64,000 nucleotides of DNA from Sporosarcina ureae (GCF_002082015.1 NZ_CP015109.1:2881001-2945000); one strand, 5' to 3'; shown: positions 27,946 through 36,624, counted from the stretch's first letter. Translations and numbers: made by a program. The notes: generated by a model from the sequence alone, not told the origin.

Positions 27946-28334
27946 TGATCTTCCTCCTCGTTCCTATTTACCATATGGTTGGCTGTTAAGACAAGGCGTT
28001 TATAGTAGACATCCCGAAGTGGACCCTCCAGTCCTACGTCGTCCATTGCCTCAGCCATGCAAGCTAGCCATGCTTCTGCGCGTGTAGGTGTTATAGGGAA
28101 AGGGTTATGTCGAGCTTTCATCATAGGATGTCCGTGCTCTTCAGTGAACAAATTGGGTCCACCTAGATATTGTGTTTGAAATTGTTTTTGCTTCCTAATG
28201 GTTTCGGATAAATCATCAGGGAATATTGGAATGAGATCTGGGTGAACAGCCACTTTTGCATAAAATATATCAATTAGTTCATGTAACTTTTTCTCGCCGA
28301 TCTCCTCAAAAGGGATGACAGGTTTTCGAGTCAT
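27942..28334 (-). CDS. yjbI: Truncated haemoglobin, group II (YjbI)
   Basis: 130-residue 2-on-2 globin. Family features are PFEEIGEKKLHELID at the N-terminus, the QYLGGPNLFTEEHGHPMMKARHNPF stretch holding the proximal His, and EAWLACMAEAMDD with the group II tryptophan. It binds haem and O2. In B. subtilis YjbI has been linked to protection of SpxH and membrane proteins from oxidation. ATG 28334 lies about 9 nt after AGGGGGTG; a GTG at 28343 is inside that signal. It is the first gene of a two-gene operon with spxH. Confidence 0.92.
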   Translation of the reverse strand: MTRKPVIPFEEIGEKKLHELIDIFYAKVAVHPDLIPIFPDDLSETIRKQKQFQTQYLGGPNLFTEEHGHPMMKARHNPFPITPTRAEAWLACMAEAMDDVGLEGPLRDVYYKRLVLTANHMVNRNEEEDQ

Positions 28335-28503
28335 TAAATTCACACCCCCTCGTTCATCTGTATCTGTATTCTATCAACGAACGAATTTCTATACAAATAA
28401 AAGAACTTATTTTGGTTCTTGTTATATAGCAGATTGGTTAAGTAGATCTTATATATTGTTGAGAATAGTGACTTTAAAGATAAGTAGCGACAGGATAGGT
28501 GCC

Positions 28504-28533
28504 GTTGATCGGTGCCTTGCGCTTACAATCAAC
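28504..28533. repeat. Short remnant of the GTTGACCG-type repeat
   Basis: GTTGATCG and CAATCAAC ends with GCCTTGCGCTTA between them resemble the two termini of the 19223-19350 element with everything in the middle deleted. Confidence 0.4.
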
Positions 28534-28578
28534 TAGATCGTTCTTGATCAACACGGTGAAAAGTCGGCAACTTGAAGA

Positions 28579-29238
28579 TTAAACCATTTGCTGGTAGTAG
28601 CTCATGACTTTTCTCACATAGTTCTGGGTTTCTTTGAAAGGGGGGATGCCTCCGTATTTTTTTACGTTCCCCGGTCCGGCATTATAAGCCGCAAGTGCCA
28701 TTTCGTTTGAGCCGAATTGGTTGAGCATCTTGCGCAAGTATTTGGCTCCGCCCATGATGTTTTGCTTTGGATCCATAGGGTCGGAAACACCGAGATATTT
28801 GGCTGTGCCCGGCATTAGTTGCATGAGTCCGGCTGCGCCTGCGTGACTTTTTGCATTGCTTTTAAAGTTGGATTCTTGTTTAATGACAGCGGCAATTAGC
28901 TTTTCCGGTAGTTGATATTTGTCAGCAGCTTGTTTGATGATGTCTGCGTATAGATTGTTAGTTCCTGGTGACGAAGTGGCGGGTGATGTAGCGCTATTTT
29001 CTTCAACTGGATTTGTGGCTATTCCGAACGGTATGAATGGGGTTCCTTGGCTGAATAGTTGTTCGGATGGTTTTACGAATTCAGGGCTTATTTGATTGCC
29101 TTCTAACAAGTGTGTAAGCATCATTTGGAATTCATTGGAGCTAGTCGATGGATGATTACCAAAGGACTGAACCGCTCCAAGAGTTTGCAATGTATTGATT
29201 TCAAGGAGTAACCGAGTGTTAATGAGGTCAAGATTCAT
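28579..29238 (-). CDS. yjbJ: Lytic transglycosylase, SLT domain (YjbJ-like)
   Basis: 219 residues with a C-terminal SLT/goose-lysozyme domain (about 105-219). Catalytic Glu lies in AVIKQESNFKSNA. AGLMQLMPGTAKYLG and LALAAYNAGPGNV are typical. Such enzymes cleave peptidoglycan to 1,6-anhydroMurNAc products. No clear signal peptide is visible: the N-terminal 90 residues are a non-hydrophobic, variable region, so export may be non-classical. ATG 29238 follows GGAGGAAAAAG. It is convergent with nothing and diverges from yjbL. YjbK (CYTH), its usual neighbour, is absent. Confidence 0.88.
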   Translation of the reverse strand: MNLDLINTRLLLEINTLQTLGAVQSFGNHPSTSSNEFQMMLTHLLEGNQISPEFVKPSEQLFSQGTPFIPFGIATNPVEENSATSPATSSPGTNNLYADIIKQAADKYQLPEKLIAAVIKQESNFKSNAKSHAGAAGLMQLMPGTAKYLGVSDPMDPKQNIMGGAKYLRKMLNQFGSNEMALAAYNAGPGNVKKYGGIPPFKETQNYVRKVMSYYQQMV

Positions 29239-29391
29239 ACTTTTTCCTCCTGTTTATAAAAGATATTAAATGAATTCATTTATTATATCTATTATACCAA
29301 CTTTCTTACCATAATGTACAATAACGAAATGCAACTACGTGTGGCATATGGTAGACTAAACGTAAAGTCTATAATTAAGGAAGTGGATGTC

Positions 29392-29781
29392 TTGGATATA
29401 AAAAATACAATCATTGAAACAAGTCAGATCGATAATGAAGTACAATTTACATTGAATCCTGAGGCAGAGTGGCCGTTAGGTTCCCCAACTGGAAAAATGT
29501 TAACAGACACAGATCGACAATCATTTGTATATATATTTGATCATGAAAACGGCTATCGTTATGCATATTTCCCAAAGGACAGCTGGAGTGGACTAGTGGA
29601 TACGTTATTACAACAAGTTGAACCTGTTTTGATTTGGCAAGATGAGAAAATACAATTAGCGGGCGTTGCAGAAGAAATGCAGGCGTTGATTTTTAATATT
29701 GAGGGTAATGATAACTATGGCGAGGAATTCAGTACAGCTGTCGAAGAGGTATTCAAGCCGGTACTGGAAAAGGTGAATTAA
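29392..29781 (+). CDS. yjbL: UPF0738 family protein (YjbL-like)
   Basis: 129-residue soluble acidic protein. Segments such as MLTDTDRQSFVYIFD, YAYFPKDSW, EPVLIW and IEGNDNYGEEF resemble the UPF0738/YjbL family of unknown function. TTG 29392 is preceded by AAGGAAGTGG. A longer reading from ATG 29314 adds 26 residues with no family resemblance. nadK begins 43 bp downstream, as expected for this region. No catalytic residues are apparent. Confidence 0.7.
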   Translation: MDIKNTIIETSQIDNEVQFTLNPEAEWPLGSPTGKMLTDTDRQSFVYIFDHENGYRYAYFPKDSWSGLVDTLLQQVEPVLIWQDEKIQLAGVAEEMQALIFNIEGNDNYGEEFSTAVEEVFKPVLEKVN

Positions 29782-29823
29782 TATATGGCAAAAAAAATTC
29801 ACAAAAAGAATGGAAGTGACGTA

Positions 29824-30657
29824 ATGAAATTCACAATTCAGTCGCGAAATGACGAAATATCCAATAAGCTAATGAAAGAAGCACGCGTGTATTTACGCGA
29901 TTTCGGTTTGAAATACGATGAAGAAGAGCCGGATATTGTCTTATCCATCGGTGGGGATGGAACGCTGTTACATGCTTTCCATAAATACATACACCGCTTG
30001 GATAAGACATCATTTGTGGGTATTCATACGGGACACTTAGGATTTTATGCAGATTGGAAACCGTCTGAAATAGAGAAATTGGTAATTTTGATCGCTAGAC
30101 AAGAGTATGAAGTCATCGAGTATCCTTTGATTGAAGTGACGATTAACTATCGTCATTCTGAAAAAAGTGCATCCTATTTAGCGTTAAATGAATCCACAGT
30201 TAAGTCACCTGAAGTGACGTTAGTGATGGATGTTGAACTAAATGGAGAACATTTTGAACGCTTTAGAGGAGACGGACTTTGCATGTCAACACCATCTGGT
30301 TCAACTGCGTATAGTAAATCTCTTGGTGGCGCGATTATCCACCCTTCATTGCCATCTATGCAATTGACGGAAATGGCCTCTATTAATAATCGTGTATTCC
30401 GTACAGTCGGATCTCCACTCATTTTACCGGATCATCACATCTGTACATTGACACCTGTAAAAGGTCCTGACTTCATGGTAACAGTCGATCATTTGCAGCT
30501 CCTTCATAAAGATGTTAAATCTATTGAATACAAAGTATCCAATGAAAAAATGGGCTTTGCACGCTTCCGTCCTTTCCCATTCTGGAAACGTGTGGAAGAA
30601 TCATTCGTAGCGAGTGATTTAATCTATGAACGTGAAGATGATGAAAAGAAAAAATAA
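29824..30657 (+). CDS. nadK: NAD kinase
   Basis: Phosphorylates NAD to NADP with ATP. 277 residues. The GGDGT motif is at 43-47, the NE/S nucleotide-binding segment lies in [10 protein letters not shown], and [21 protein letters not shown] and FRTVGSPL are all present, closely matching the B. subtilis YjbN form. ATG 29824 is chosen because it gives the family start MKFTIQSR; an upstream ATG at 29785 adds 13 basic residues. Its end overlaps the pseudouridine synthase gene, so the two are coupled. The (p)ppGpp synthetase gene yjbM, often directly upstream in relatives, is missing here. Confidence 0.94.
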   Translation: MKFTIQSRNDEISNKLMKEARVYLRDFGLKYDEEEPDIVLSIGGDGTLLHAFHKYIHRLDKTSFVGIHTGHLGFYADWKPSEIEKLVILIARQEYEVIEYPLIEVTINYRHSEKSASYLALNESTVKSPEVTLVMDVELNGEHFERFRGDGLCMSTPSGSTAYSKSLGGAIIHPSLPSMQLTEMASINNRVFRTVGSPLILPDHHICTLTPVKGPDFMVTVDHLQLLHKDVKSIEYKVSNEKMGFARFRPFPFWKRVEESFVASDLIYEREDDEKKK

Positions 30658-31591
30658 TACGTTGTTTCAATTACAATTCGTTGTGAAGGAAAGTGGATTG
30701 CTTCGTGAATTTTTGGCGCAGCATGACATTTCTAAAACGACATTAACAGCTATTAAATATCGCGGCGGAGAGATTCTGGTGAATGGACAGTCTCAAAACG
30801 TGCGACATACGTTGCAGCCACATGATCAAGTGACAGTAGTATTTCCTCCAGAACAGGTAAGTGAGGGGTTGACTCCACAAGAAGGCGTTTTATCCATTTT
30901 ATATGAAGATGAAACCCTTCTAGTGCTTGACAAACCGGCGGGACAAAGTACAATACCTTCTCGCAATCATCCTTCTGGAACGCTTGCGAATTTTGTCTGT
31001 GGGAAATTTGAAAGAGAAGGTATTCTTTCAACCGCTCATATGGTGACACGGCTTGATACGGATACATCAGGTATTATTTGTGTGGCAAAAAACCGCCATA
31101 TTCATCATCTATTGAGCAAGCAGATGGCGCAAGATTTGTTTGAGCGTCAATACACAGCATTCGCAGAAGGTATCATGACAACACCTTTCGTGACGATCGA
31201 ACAGCCAATTGGCAGAAAAGAAGGCAGTATTATTGAAAGAATTGTACGAGAAGATGGGCAATATTCAAAAACGGATGTATCGGTACAGGCCCATTATCAT
31301 AATGAAGCAGATGATTTCTCCGTCATAGACTTGACGTTGCACACAGGCCGTACACATCAAATCCGTGCGCATATGCAATGGCTCGGTCATCCGCTTGTTG
31401 GGGATGATTTATACGGTGCAAACTCAAACCTATTTCCACGCCAAGCATTGCATTGTTCTGGCGTTAGCTTGCTTCATCCGATCACGAAAGAGAGAATGCA
31501 TTTTACTAGTCCGTTGCCGGAAGATATGAAATACTATTTACGGCAAAGTCAGCAAGTGTACGGATTCTCTCAACAACAGCAACTCTGTTAA
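30641..31591 (+). CDS. yjbO: RluA family pseudouridine synthase (YjbO-like)
   Basis: 316-residue rRNA/tRNA uridine-modifying enzyme. An N-terminal S4-like segment ([20 protein letters not shown]) is followed by the catalytic domain with [11 protein letters not shown], where the Asp is the nucleophile, and [26 protein letters not shown]. It overlaps the nadK 3' end by 17 bp with this start. ATG 30626 and 30638 are possible alternatives, since none has a strong Shine-Dalgarno. The target nucleotide cannot be read from sequence. Confidence 0.88.
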   Translation: MKRKNNTLFQLQFVVKESGLLREFLAQHDISKTTLTAIKYRGGEILVNGQSQNVRHTLQPHDQVTVVFPPEQVSEGLTPQEGVLSILYEDETLLVLDKPAGQSTIPSRNHPSGTLANFVCGKFEREGILSTAHMVTRLDTDTSGIICVAKNRHIHHLLSKQMAQDLFERQYTAFAEGIMTTPFVTIEQPIGRKEGSIIERIVREDGQYSKTDVSVQAHYHNEADDFSVIDLTLHTGRTHQIRAHMQWLGHPLVGDDLYGANSNLFPRQALHCSGVSLLHPITKERMHFTSPLPEDMKYYLRQSQQVYGFSQQQQLC

Positions 31592-31672
31592 TGTAACGTA
31601 ATATGTACGGTGTAGAGGAACTTACTAGTACGTGAGGGCGTACTGTATAGGCAGAAGGGATGGTGTGAAATC

Positions 31673-33049
31673 ATGACTACTCAACCAGAACAAGTGAAAA
31701 GTGAAATTGTTTTGGATGTAGATAAATTGCGAGAATTGCTGATTAACGAAGATATCCATTCGTTCAGACAGGAATATCTAGTACTACATCCATATGATCG
31801 AGCGACTTTTTATGAAGAAGTTGGTGCAGAGCTTCGGGAATTGATGTATTTTTATCTATCACCAAAAGAACTTGCAGAAGTATTTGAAACAAGTGAAATT
31901 GAAGAAGATGAATATGAAGAGTTCCTTGAGGAGATGGACGCGACATATGCCGCAGAGATGATTTCATACATGTTTGTGGATAATGCGGTTGATGTCCTGA
32001 AAGAACTAGATAAAAAGAAAGTCGTCAGCTATCTAACGTTGATGGATAAAGAAGCAGCGATTCAAATTAAAGCATTACTACACTATGAGGAATATACAGC
32101 CGGTTCGATCATGACGACAGAATTCGTCACGGTTTCTGAGAATTCAACTGTTCGGTCCGCGATGACTATTTTGCGTAGTGAAGCACCAAGCGCTGAGACG
32201 ATTTATTATATATTTGTTGTAGATGAATTTCAGCGTTTAACTGGAGTCGTTTCGTTACGTGACTTAATTATTGCGGATGAAGACACACTCATTCGTTCCA
32301 TCATGAGTGATCGTGTCGTGAGCGTGTCTGTTTCCGATGACCAGGAAGACGTTGCTCGCACGATTCAAGACTATGACTTCTTGGCTGTACCGGTTGTCGA
32401 CTTCCAGCAACATATTTTAGGGATTATCACAGTAGATGACATTATTGATGTTATCGATGAAGAAGCATCGGATGACTATTCTAAGCTTGCCGGCGTCTCG
32501 ACAATGGATACATTTGATAAGAACCCATTCTCTGCTGCAAAAAAACGGATTCCGTGGCTCCTGATTTTATTGATACTCGGAATGTTGACAGCAAACTTAA
32601 TTGATTTATTTACCGAAACGATTTCTCAAGTTGCCCTATTGGCAGCGTTTATCCCATTAATCGCCGGAACTGCCGGAAATAGTGGGACACAGTCACTGGC
32701 TGTTGCGGTTCGTGGTATTGCAACGCGTGATATTGAAGACGAAAGTAAGATCAAGTTACTAATACGAGAAGCGGGTACTGGAATTATTACAGGTGTAATT
32801 TGTGCGATTTTCGTAGTCTTATTGATCTTTATTTGGAAACATGAATTAGTTATTGCTTTACTTGTAGGAGCAGCCATGATGGTTTCCATTTTCGTTGCCA
32901 CTATTTCAGGTTCATTTATCCCATTATTTATGCATAAACTTAAAGTGGACCCGGCTGTTGCCTCAGGACCATTTATTACCACTCTTAACGACGTAATCAG
33001 TGTCGTCATATATTTAGGCCTTGCGACAGTATTCCTTAGTTCTTTATGA
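31673..33049 (+). CDS. mgtE: Magnesium transporter MgtE
   Basis: Mg2+ channel gated by cytosolic Mg2+. 458 residues: an N-terminal acidic superhelical domain (about 15-135), a CBS pair (GSIMTTEFVTVSENS near 143, then SIMSDRVVSVSVSDD near 208), a plug helix, and five membrane helices from about 285 on, with the GTAGNSGTQSLAVAVRG pore signature. ATG 31673 has AGAAGGGA upstream. The 80 bp leader is too short for an M-box Mg riboswitch and none is seen. A terminator hairpin begins within the last codons. Confidence 0.95.
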   Translation: MTTQPEQVKSEIVLDVDKLRELLINEDIHSFRQEYLVLHPYDRATFYEEVGAELRELMYFYLSPKELAEVFETSEIEEDEYEEFLEEMDATYAAEMISYMFVDNAVDVLKELDKKKVVSYLTLMDKEAAIQIKALLHYEEYTAGSIMTTEFVTVSENSTVRSAMTILRSEAPSAETIYYIFVVDEFQRLTGVVSLRDLIIADEDTLIRSIMSDRVVSVSVSDDQEDVARTIQDYDFLAVPVVDFQQHILGIITVDDIIDVIDEEASDDYSKLAGVSTMDTFDKNPFSAAKKRIPWLLILLILGMLTANLIDLFTETISQVALLAAFIPLIAGTAGNSGTQSLAVAVRGIATRDIEDESKIKLLIREAGTGIITGVICAIFVVLLIFIWKHELVIALLVGAAMMVSIFVATISGSFIPLFMHKLKVDPAVASGPFITTLNDVISVVIYLGLATVFLSSL

Positions 33050-33068
33050 ACTAGGAATATTGTTTTTT
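33031..33068 (+). terminator. Terminator overlapping the mgtE stop codon
   Basis: ATTCCTTAGTTC and GAACTAGGAAT pair around the stop codon and are followed by TTGTTTTTTT. Confidence 0.7.
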
Positions 33069-33091
33069 TGGAACATTAGGCGTTTAGCTCA

Positions 33092-33100
33092 CATATGCTA
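33092..33100 (+). promoter_or_regulatory. Sigma-K-type -10 element before cotO
   Basis: CATATGCTA fits the sigma-K -10 consensus CATANNNTA. An AC dinucleotide (33073-33074) lies 17 bp upstream, as the -35 requires. Late mother-cell expression would suit a coat gene. Confidence 0.6.
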
Positions 33101-33120
33101 ACTAAAAGGAAGTGATGAAA

Positions 33121-33540
33121 ATGCGTCATGAAAAGCCGTTACTGTTCATCTCTAGTCCGATCATTAGACACTATCGGTTTACGCCTATTACAGAAGAAGA
33201 AGAAAGCACATCCATTTTCCAACCGGAGCATTCGAGATCCTTGGAAAGAACCGATGTCTTACCTGTTCCTGAAATTTCAATGGCACAAGAATCACCGGAA
33301 AATCCACAGGAATCAGAAGCTACTCGACTTTTCCGTGAAAAATTAGAATACTTACAACACCCATTCCGCAAAGAACTGTACGCTCCTTTAGAAATCGTCA
33401 CGGAGAATGGTATAATTAAAGGTAAGCTACACAATGTAGAAAACGAAATGGTCTGGATCAACTCCAGCAAAGAAACGATATCCATCCGTATGGAAGAAAT
33501 TTTAGATATTCTCTGGAAACGGCAATCATTCACTATTTAA
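33121..33540 (+). CDS. cotO: Spore coat protein CotO-like
   Basis: 139 residues. The N-terminus MRHEKPLLFISSP resembles the KPLLYI opening of CotO. A low-complexity, Glu/Ser/Pro-rich middle follows, then a C-terminal domain (about 80-139, LEYLQHPFRKELYAPLEI...GIIKGKLHNVENEMVWI) with hydrophobic-beta character. B. subtilis CotO is a coat-encasement protein next to cotZ and cotY, the same arrangement as here. AAAGGAAGTGAT, almost the full anti-Shine-Dalgarno complement, precedes ATG 33121. The family call rests on weak similarity plus context. Confidence 0.72.
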   Translation: MRHEKPLLFISSPIIRHYRFTPITEEEESTSIFQPEHSRSLERTDVLPVPEISMAQESPENPQESEATRLFREKLEYLQHPFRKELYAPLEIVTENGIIKGKLHNVENEMVWINSSKETISIRMEEILDILWKRQSFTI

Positions 33541-33553
33541 TTTATTACTACTT

Positions 33554-33588
33554 AAAAGACGAACCTAATAAATGGGTTCGTCTTTTTT
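33554..33588 (+). terminator. Terminator after cotO
   Basis: AAAGACGAACCTA/GGGTTCGTCTTT stem with a seven-T tail. Confidence 0.85.
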
Positions 33589-33599
33589 TACGTTCTAAA

Positions 33600-33636
33600 C
33601 CTAAAAAAGGCGAACCCTATTCATATAGGATTCACC
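33600..33636 (-). terminator. Terminator after cotY/cotZ
   Basis: Minus-strand GGTGAATCCTAT/ATAGGGTTCGCC stem (two G-U pairs) followed by TTTTTTAG. Confidence 0.75.
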
Positions 33637-33658
33637 AGTTAGCATTGCAAGTAACCAA

Positions 33659-34231
33659 TCAACCTTCGTCGCAGAAATCGATAAACACATCATCGATACA
33701 CTGAACGCCGCAGAAACAGCTTAAATCAACTGTCAAACACGTATTCGTAGGTCCGAAACCATTCACCTTACAAATCTTCTCATAACAGATCTTTCCGTCT
33801 GTAGTAATATCGAACGGCTTTCCGTCATACAAAGGCTGCAATACTTGAATGGTAGCGCAGCAAGAATCAAACACTGTCTGTACCCGGAAAAATACGGAAA
33901 CACAGCTCGTATGCTTATGTGATGTTGAGTTGTGATGAGTCAATGACTCTTCTGCCGTCATTTTAGGGTAATACTTACGTTTTCCGCCTCGGAATACTGC
34001 TTTGAAATAGTCTCCGTTACCCGTCAGCAAACTGAACACGCGTGTGTTGACACGGCCTCTAACTGGGCTGACTAAGCTGCCAAGCGGCGTCATGAAACAA
34101 TCGGTGTCACACTCTACACAATCCACCTCTGGACTTGTATTCTGGACGCGCTGGATAAAACGTACTACTTCACAAATACAATTCGACTTATGACAGCCAC
34201 CATGTTTGCTGTCTTTTTTTTCACATCCCAC
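33659..34231 (-). CDS. cotY: Spore crust/exosporium protein, CotY/CotZ/ExsY family
   Basis: 190-residue Cys-rich protein with family blocks CHKSNCICEVVRFIQRVQN near residue 13, DCFMTPLGS near 44, FRVQTVFDSCCATIQVL near 115 and a C-terminal CLTVDLSCFCGVQCIDD. CotY, CotZ and ExsY self-assemble through disulfides into the outermost crystalline spore layer. GTG 34231 lies after CAGGAGGTGG. A sigma-K -10 element is 30 bp upstream. It faces cotO convergently and diverges from the spoVA cassette. Whether it is CotY or CotZ cannot be decided from one paralogue. Confidence 0.88.
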   Translation of the reverse strand: MGCEKKDSKHGGCHKSNCICEVVRFIQRVQNTSPEVDCVECDTDCFMTPLGSLVSPVRGRVNTRVFSLLTGNGDYFKAVFRGGKRKYYPKMTAEESLTHHNSTSHKHTSCVSVFFRVQTVFDSCCATIQVLQPLYDGKPFDITTDGKICYEKICKVNGFGPTNTCLTVDLSCFCGVQCIDDVFIDFCDEG

Positions 34232-34261
34232 TACTGTCCACCTCCTGTTTGTCGTTCTCTA

Positions 34262-34270
34262 TACTTTATG
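34262..34270 (-). promoter_or_regulatory. Sigma-K-type -10 element before cotY
   Basis: On the minus strand CATAAAGTA matches CATANNNTA exactly, about 30 bp before the GTG start. The -35 AC is not clear. Confidence 0.5.
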
Positions 34271-34307
34271 CATGGGTATTCGACATGACAGGGCGCATTC
34301 CTCAATA

Positions 34308-34338
34308 TGCATAAATCCGACATAAAAGATACATGCTA
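34308..34338 (+). promoter_or_regulatory. Sigma-G/F-type promoter of the spoVA cassette
   Basis: TGCATA (34308-34313) and CATGCTA (34332-34338) with an 18-bp spacer fit the forespore consensus (-35 TGMATA, -10 CATNNTA). It predicts forespore expression of the lipoprotein-spoVAC-spoVAD-spoVAE operon, in line with where SpoVA proteins act. Confidence 0.65.
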
Positions 34339-34359
34339 GACAGAAGGGAGGCGTTGCAT

Positions 34360-34752
34360 TTGAAAAAGCTGAGTATACTGTTCATTATTCTTAGTTTACT
34401 CACTGGTTGCAGTGAGAAAGGAACGTATATTGAAAACACAACTTCGCATGATGAGCGTTCGGTAGAGAAAATCTTAATGAGTAATGAACATGTGAAGCTA
34501 GCGAAGGTACTTCTATTTGAAGATGAATTGCTGGCAGGGATTCGTGTCAAAACGTTTTCCCGATTTAAAAAGAAAACGATTGCTTCGGATATTCAAAAAA
34601 AATTAGAAAAAGAGTATCCTGACTTGAAAGTCATGGTGTCAGCAGATAGTAAAACGTTGTTGGAAACGGAGAAATTAATCAATAAAAAAAATCAAAAAGA
34701 TTATCGAAAGAAAATAGATAAAATCAAATCAATCGAAAAGGAGCAAACCTAA
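34360..34752 (+). CDS. YhcN/YlaJ family sporulation lipoprotein
   Basis: 130-residue lipoprotein: a basic start, a hydrophobic core and the lipobox LLTGC (Cys about 17), then a small alpha/beta domain (ERSVEKILMSNEHVKLAKVLLFEDELLAGIRVKT) and a Lys-rich C-terminus. YhcN/YlaJ proteins are found in the spore inner membrane and often accompany spoVA genes. TTG 34360 lies 8 nt after GAAGGGAGG. Its stop overlaps the spoVAC start (TAATG), so it is the first gene of that operon. Confidence 0.78.
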   Translation: MKKLSILFIILSLLTGCSEKGTYIENTTSHDERSVEKILMSNEHVKLAKVLLFEDELLAGIRVKTFSRFKKKTIASDIQKKLEKEYPDLKVMVSADSKTLLETEKLINKKNQKDYRKKIDKIKSIEKEQT

Positions 34753-35207
34753 TGCAACAGGAAAAGTATGCCCAAATAGAGAAAGAATTATCACCTAAAC
34801 CACCGATTATGAAAAATGTCATTAAAGCTTTCTTGGTAGGTGGTACGATTTGTTTGATTGGACAGTTCATTGCGCTATTTTATATTACGTACTTTGATTT
34901 TACGGAGCGTACAGCAAGTAATCCGACTGTTGCCACGATGATTTTTATAGCCATGTTGTTAACGGGGTTTGGATTATATAAAAAGATTGCTCAATTTGGT
35001 GGAGCAGGAGCCGCTGTACCGATTACAGGATTCGGGAATGCCGTTGTCTCGACCGCTATTGAACATAAGTCAGAAGGGTATGTACTAGGTGTTGGTGGAA
35101 ATATGTTTAAATTAGCTGGTTCAGTTATTTTATTTGGGGTCTTTTCAGCATTCGTCGTCGCGCTGATCAAGACGATTTTAGTGAAATTTGGTGTAGCTTC
35201 ATGGTGA
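34752..35207 (+). CDS. spoVAC: Stage V sporulation protein AC
   Basis: 151-residue inner-membrane protein with four to five hydrophobic helices. SpoVAC forms a mechanosensitive channel and is part of the machinery moving Ca-dipicolinate into the forespore and out at germination. The N-terminal SPKPPIMKNVIKAFLVGGTICLIGQ and the GGAGAAVPITGFGNAVVSTAIEHKSEG block are characteristic. The start overlaps the preceding stop and the end overlaps spoVAD by 7 bp: a tight operon. Confidence 0.95.
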   Translation: MQQEKYAQIEKELSPKPPIMKNVIKAFLVGGTICLIGQFIALFYITYFDFTERTASNPTVATMIFIAMLLTGFGLYKKIAQFGGAGAAVPITGFGNAVVSTAIEHKSEGYVLGVGGNMFKLAGSVILFGVFSAFVVALIKTILVKFGVASW

Positions 35208-36220
35208 AAAAAGGAGTTTTAACGTTTCAATCCAAGCCGAGTCTCTATGCAACAGGTGTAACAGCAGGCCCATTGGAAAAAAAGAAAAGCGTGTTTGCGC
35301 AACAATTCGACAAATTGTATGAAGATGAGCGTTGTAACTTGCAGACAAATGAAGACGGTCATAGGAAATTAATGTATGATGCGGTGTTGATTGCACTCAG
35401 TAAAGCAAAGAAACAGCCTGAGAAGATTGATTTTTTATTGACAGGTGACTTGGTCAATCAGATGACACCCTCTAATTTTACAGCCCAAGCATTGGCTATA
35501 CCGTATATGGGTTTATTTTCGGCTTGTGCTACTTCTGTCAGTTCTATGATTACTGCGGCTCTACTCGCAGAAGCCAAACAAGCAAACTGGATCATTGCGG
35601 GATCTTCTAGTCAACATAACGCAGTAGAACGACAGTTTCGTTATCCAATTGAGTATGGCTCGCAAAAAGGCGCAACATCACAGTGGACAGTCACAGCGGC
35701 TGGTGCAGTATTGATTGGACAACATAAACCAGGCACTCCAGTGATTACCTGTGCTACTGTAGGTAAAGTGATAGATATGGGGATGACGGATCCGTTGAAT
35801 ATGGGGTCTGCGATGGCCCCTGCCGCGATTGATACATTAATGAATCATTTAACGGGACATAGTAGGACGATTGATGATTACGACACGATTATCACAGGAG
35901 ACTTAGGAAGTAATGGTTTCAATATTTTTAAAGCGTTAGCAAATGAAAACGGTTTACCGCATACGAAAAACTTTCGAGATGCCGGAGAAGAGTTTTATGG
36001 AAATGATCCGTCCTTTAATGCGGGAGCAAGTGGATCTGGCTGTTCATCCGCTGTGTTTTTGTCCGATGTCTATCAAAAATTGCTGACAAGAGAGTATAAG
36101 CAGGTTTTATTGTTGGCAACCGGTGCTCTACTATCTCCGTTGTCGTTTCAACAAGGGGATACGATTCCGTGTATTGCTCATGCGATTGAATTGTCGATGG
36201 AAGAGGTGCCGGCAGAATGA
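35201..36220 (+). CDS. spoVAD: Stage V sporulation protein AD
   Basis: 339-residue peripheral protein with a thiolase-like fold that binds dipicolinic acid. Characteristic segments are FSACATSVSSMITAALLAEA, RQFRYPIEYGSQ, the TGDLGSNGF stretch and FNAGASGSGCSSAVFL. There is no signal peptide; it docks on the SpoVA membrane complex. ATG 35201 lies inside the spoVAC 3' end and its stop overlaps the next gene (ATGA). Length and motifs are normal. Confidence 0.95.
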   Translation: MVKKGVLTFQSKPSLYATGVTAGPLEKKKSVFAQQFDKLYEDERCNLQTNEDGHRKLMYDAVLIALSKAKKQPEKIDFLLTGDLVNQMTPSNFTAQALAIPYMGLFSACATSVSSMITAALLAEAKQANWIIAGSSSQHNAVERQFRYPIEYGSQKGATSQWTVTAAGAVLIGQHKPGTPVITCATVGKVIDMGMTDPLNMGSAMAPAAIDTLMNHLTGHSRTIDDYDTIITGDLGSNGFNIFKALANENGLPHTKNFRDAGEEFYGNDPSFNAGASGSGCSSAVFLSDVYQKLLTREYKQVLLLATGALLSPLSFQQGDTIPCIAHAIELSMEEVPAE

Positions 36221-36579
36221 TATCTATATACATCACTGCGTTTATAGTAGGTGGCTTGATTTGTGTCATTGGGCAATTACTAATGGATGTCGCCAAATTA
36301 ACGCCTGCCCATACATTAGTTTCGTTGGTTGTAGCAGGGTCGGTGCTGGATGGCATCGGCTGGTATGAACCATTTATTGATTTTGCGGGTGCTGGCGCTA
36401 CAATTCCCATTACGTCATTCGGTAACGCGTTGACACATGGCGCATTGGCGGAAGCGGAAAAACATGGTCTGATCGGTGTGGTAACTGGAATGTTCGAAGT
36501 GACAAGTTCGGGAATCAGTGCAGCAATCATCTTTGGACTAATCGGTGCGTTGCTCTTTACGTCAAAAGGAAGTGTCTAA
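36217..36579 (+). CDS. spoVAE: Stage V sporulation protein AE (SpoVAEb type)
   Basis: 120-residue membrane protein with four hydrophobic helices. Conserved FIVGGLICVIGQLLMD and GAGATIPITSFGNALTHGAL mirror the SpoVAC core, and the AC and AEb proteins are related. It is the third SpoVA gene of the cassette. No spoVAA, AB, AEa or AF gene follows; the next gene, 70 bp away, is a YjcZ-type gene with its own promoter. The set AC-AD-AEb is the minimal conserved core of SpoVA channels. Confidence 0.93.
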   Translation: MISIYITAFIVGGLICVIGQLLMDVAKLTPAHTLVSLVVAGSVLDGIGWYEPFIDFAGAGATIPITSFGNALTHGALAEAEKHGLIGVVTGMFEVTSSGISAAIIFGLIGALLFTSKGSV

Positions 36580-36615
36580 ACTACTCAAACGCCCTCTCCA
36601 ATTCATTCTTCCCTG

Positions 36616-36624
36616 CATATAGTA
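36616..36624 (+). promoter_or_regulatory. Sigma-K-type -10 element before yjcZ
   Basis: CATATAGTA matches CATANNNTA, about 26 bp before the start codon. No convincing -35 was found. Confidence 0.45.

Noticed and set aside
31592..31672. M-box Mg riboswitch before mgtE
   Set aside because: The leader is about 80 bp and contains only a short AGTACG/CGTACT hairpin. An M-box needs well over 150 nt with conserved loops that are absent.
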